Source: an uncultured Collinsella sp. | Lineage (GTDB): Bacteria; Actinomycetota; Coriobacteriia; Coriobacteriales; Coriobacteriaceae | DNA: 42,870 nucleotides | Reading direction: 5' to 3' | NCBI GenBank assembly: GCA_902496845.1 | Contig: CABVCJ010000011.1 | Span: 1 to 42,870, forward strand | Part shown: one piece after another, positions 41,305 through 42,870 of the stretch | Position numbering within the stretch: the stretch's first letter is position 1 | Layout of the letters: the number at the start of each line of letters is the position of its first letter | Translations under genes and position numbers: made by a program | The notes under the pieces: model-generated | What the model saw: the letters and a program-made list of their open reading frames with translations, nothing else | Database searches by the model: none | What the model was told of the DNA's origin: nothing

Positions 41305-42552
41305 CTATTTCTCGCTTCTCTGTATATAGGCGTTGATGAAGGCTTCGTAGCCTTTAACTGCTTTTATTTCTGATTGTTGAACGAGGCTTGTATACGTTTT
41401 GAGCGTGATATTGGGGTCCGCGTGGCCAAGAATGCCTTGCACGCTTCTAACGTCCGATCCGTTCGCCAGCATAAAAGTGCTTACACAATGCCTGAGCTGA
41501 TGCGGGCAGATGCCCTTATATAGTTTTCCGCCAGTCGAATTGTTCGGCTCATAGATTCCAAGATTGCAGCTAACTGCGAAATCGCGAAACCAATGGTTGA
41601 AGATGTAGTTTTTCATGTGACGGACAGTAGAGATCCCTTGCTCGACAGCAATATCGCTAATGATGGGAGTGCTGCCAGTCTGGGACAGCCCCAGAGAGGC
41701 CAGGAGCTCTTTTTGTATGGCTGACCATGATTGAAGACGTTCGGCCAAGGTTTCTCCAACGGGAATTTTGCGTTGGCTTTCTTGTGACTTGGGTGCCCTC
41801 AGTTCATGGTCGTTGGTGTACTGCCTGTCAATTTTCAAGGTTTTATTGGCAGGGTCCCAATCGCGCCATTCGAGGCCCAGCATCTCGCCTTTCCGCATAC
41901 CCGTATACACTAGTACTAGTGTACCAACAGCTTCGGCGGTGAGCTCAATGTGTTGAAGACGTGTGCATAGGGTAGCTACTTGGTCGATTGTCAGTGATTC
42001 TCTTTTGTTGCGTGGTCTGCGAACATGAACGGTAGCGCAGGGGTTTCGGTCAATTATTCTCTTTGCGACTGCATTCGACAAAATCTGACGCAGTTTCGCA
42101 TTGATTCGTACAAGCTCTGATGGTTTGTATTTTCCCGTACGACGAGCTTCGGCATATGTTTCTTCGATTAGATCGGGAGTTAGCCCCTCAATTGTCTGAA
42201 ACGCACCGAATAGGTCTTCGATATGCCTGCAATCGTACGCTTCTCTTTCATAGCTCGTTGGCGCAAGCTCGGTGTCCCTATTTTCATGAAAGGCCCAGCA
42301 GTAGGACGCAAGCAAAGTGGGCTTTTTAGTTTTAGTGATCGTGCCAGAGGAGTTGATTTCAGCCAGCTTGGCCTGCATTGCAGCCTTAGCTTCTGTTTTA
42401 GTCTTGCAACGAACTGTATAAGTTGGGGATCGTTTGTAGCGCCCCGTCTTAGGGTCCTTGACTCCAAGGGAAAAATAATAGCGATAGGTGTTAGGTGATC
42501 TCTTGTCTTTCCAACACGTGCCTCTTCCGCTAATTAGTGGCTGTTCTGACAT
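41305..42552 (-). CDS. int: Tyrosine-type site-specific integrase
   Basis: 415 aa, complete. N-terminal arm-binding part (WKDKRSPNTYRYYFSLGVKDPKTGRYKRSPTYTVRCKTKTEAKAAMQ), SAM-like core-binding domain (about 85-180), and the catalytic domain with Arg in TGMRKGEMLGLEW, HQLRHCVSTFM (His-x-x-Arg-His), GHAD and the nucleophile Tyr in TLKTYTSLVQQ. It catalyses integration at the tRNA-Arg site and, with the excisionase, excision. Lies 190 bp from attR. The start is ATG 42552; no strong ribosome site. Related to integrases of Tn916-like elements and Gram-positive phages. Confidence 0.94.
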   Translation of the reverse strand: MSEQPLISGRGTCWKDKRSPNTYRYYFSLGVKDPKTGRYKRSPTYTVRCKTKTEAKAAMQAKLAEINSSGTITKTKKPTLLASYCWAFHENRDTELAPTSYEREAYDCRHIEDLFGAFQTIEGLTPDLIEETYAEARRTGKYKPSELVRINAKLRQILSNAVAKRIIDRNPCATVHVRRPRNKRESLTIDQVATLCTRLQHIELTAEAVGTLVLVYTGMRKGEMLGLEWRDWDPANKTLKIDRQYTNDHELRAPKSQESQRKIPVGETLAERLQSWSAIQKELLASLGLSQTGSTPIISDIAVEQGISTVRHMKNYIFNHWFRDFAVSCNLGIYEPNNSTGGKLYKGICPHQLRHCVSTFMLANGSDVRSVQGILGHADPNITLKTYTSLVQQSEIKAVKGYEAFINAYIQRSEK

Positions 42553-42743
42553 CTTTGCGCTCCGTTTCTTTGAATAGTTTTCAACAATTCATTGAGTGCA
42601 GTTTAGCTAAAGCTGTTAGTAATATGTTTGTAAAAGCGTAGGCGCAGCTACCGGAGGCAAAAGACACAAACTGCTATGTTTATCTGCGGTTATATGATGT
42701 TCAATGATGCTTGATGAATGGTAGGGGGTAGCATTAAATCATA

Positions 42744-42790
42744 TCTCCTAAAGCGGGTGTCGACGGTTCGAATCCGCCCGGGGGCACCAG
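42744..42790 (+). repeat. attR, 47-bp direct repeat
   Basis: Exact copy of 28585-28631, preceded by unrelated ATA instead of the tRNA stem. The 3' tRNA fragment left here has no 5' half. Confidence 0.92.
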
Positions 42791-42798
42791 AGAATATG

Positions 42799-42826
42799 AC
42801 GGCGTCGCGATAGCGGCGCCGTTTCT
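42799..42826 (+). terminator. Displaced chromosomal tRNA-Arg terminator
   Basis: ACGGCGTCGC-GATA-GCGGCGCCGT then TTTCT. It follows attR and would have ended tRNA-Arg transcription before insertion. Confidence 0.65.
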
Positions 42827-42832
42827 GGTTTG

Positions 42833-42870
42833 TGGGGACCGCCGGCGGATTCGGACCGTCGACACCCGCG
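42833..42870 (-). tRNA. 3' part of a second tRNA, minus strand, cut by window end
   Basis: Read on the minus strand the end of the window gives a T arm (GACGG-TCCGAAT-CCGCC), a 3' acceptor strand GGCGGTC, discriminator C and CCA ending at 42833. The 5' part, including the anticodon, lies outside, so the amino acid is unknown. Its T arm differs from that of tRNA-Arg(CCT) by one base over 26. Confidence 0.65.

Larger units (their letters stand above)
28585..42790. mobile_element. 14.2-kb integrative mobilizable element in tRNA-Arg
   Basis: Bounded by identical 47-bp repeats (28585-28631, 42744-42790). The integrase gene is next to the right end, with an excisionase-like and a RepL-like gene beside it, and a MobC/relaxase pair with a hairpin array in the middle. 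No coupling protein, VirB4 or other type IV secretion gene is present, so it must be mobilised by another element. No phage structural genes are present. Cargo: XRE regulator, CAP-domain adhesin, lipoprotein-like protein, membrane protein, toxin-like peptide, three metallophosphoesterases and a coiled-coil protein. Non-cargo parts are lower in GC than the flanking chromosome. Confidence 0.88.

Noticed and set aside
28585..42790. Prophage interpretation
   Set aside because: Integrase and excisionase fit, but no capsid, portal, terminase, tail or lysis genes; MobC and relaxase point to a mobilizable element.
42727..42790. A second functional tRNA-Arg at attR
   Set aside because: Only the 3' half is present; sequence upstream of 42744 cannot form the D arm or acceptor.

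Overview
The window looks like a chromosome segment of a high-GC gut actinomycete of the class Coriobacteriia, most likely Collinsella or a close relative. This is inferred from gene content and base composition: an HspR-type heat-shock cluster, a nadABC-niaR operon, a mannose-family PTS with a DUF956 gene, and many GC-rich inverted-repeat elements between genes. No ribosomal or other phylogenetic marker is present to confirm it.

Layout. Positions 1-452 hold two inverted-repeat elements and a palindrome that is probably the NiaR operator. The NAD operon follows (nadA, nadB, nadC, niaR; 456-4323), with a convergent small ferredoxin (4561-4746). The chaperone block runs from 5155 to 17316: dnaK-grpE, a zinc-finger-less dnaJ, hspR, an aconitase-family gene, two orphan membrane-anchored genes set among repeats, and clpB. 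dnaK and clpB share the same upstream operator-like motif, and the dnaK frame is broken by an apparent deletion of about 55 nt. Then come a small unknown ORF, a large membrane-anchored protein, a polytopic membrane protein with a TetR regulator divergent from a multidomain Fe-S/FAD oxidoreductase, hypA, and a mannose-family PTS operon (EIIAB, EIIC, EIID) followed by a DUF956 gene.

From 28585 to 42790 a 14.2-kb integrative mobilizable element sits in the 3' half of a tRNA-Arg(CCT) gene, bounded by a perfect 47-bp direct repeat. It carries a tyrosine integrase, an excisionase-like protein, a winged-helix (RepL-like) protein, MobC and a MOB_P-type relaxase preceded by a hairpin array (candidate oriT). 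It has no type IV secretion genes, so it probably needs a helper. Cargo: a sortase-anchored CAP-domain coiled-coil adhesin whose promoter is overlapped by repeats probably bound by the adjacent XRE regulator, a lipoprotein-like protein, a small membrane protein, a type-I-toxin-like peptide with a masked ribosome binding site, and three tightly coupled metallophosphoesterase genes behind an attenuator-like leader. The window ends in the 3' part of another tRNA on the minus strand.

The observations I rate highest are: (1) a ~115-nt element present twice (4326-4440 and 24149-24261), with conserved loops and stems that differ in sequence but keep pairing, as expected of a structured RNA; (2) the triple metallophosphoesterase operon with its leader terminator; (3) the XRE/adhesin switch; and (4) several families of repeated inverted-repeat elements. 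All functions are read from sequence and family knowledge only; nothing was searched.
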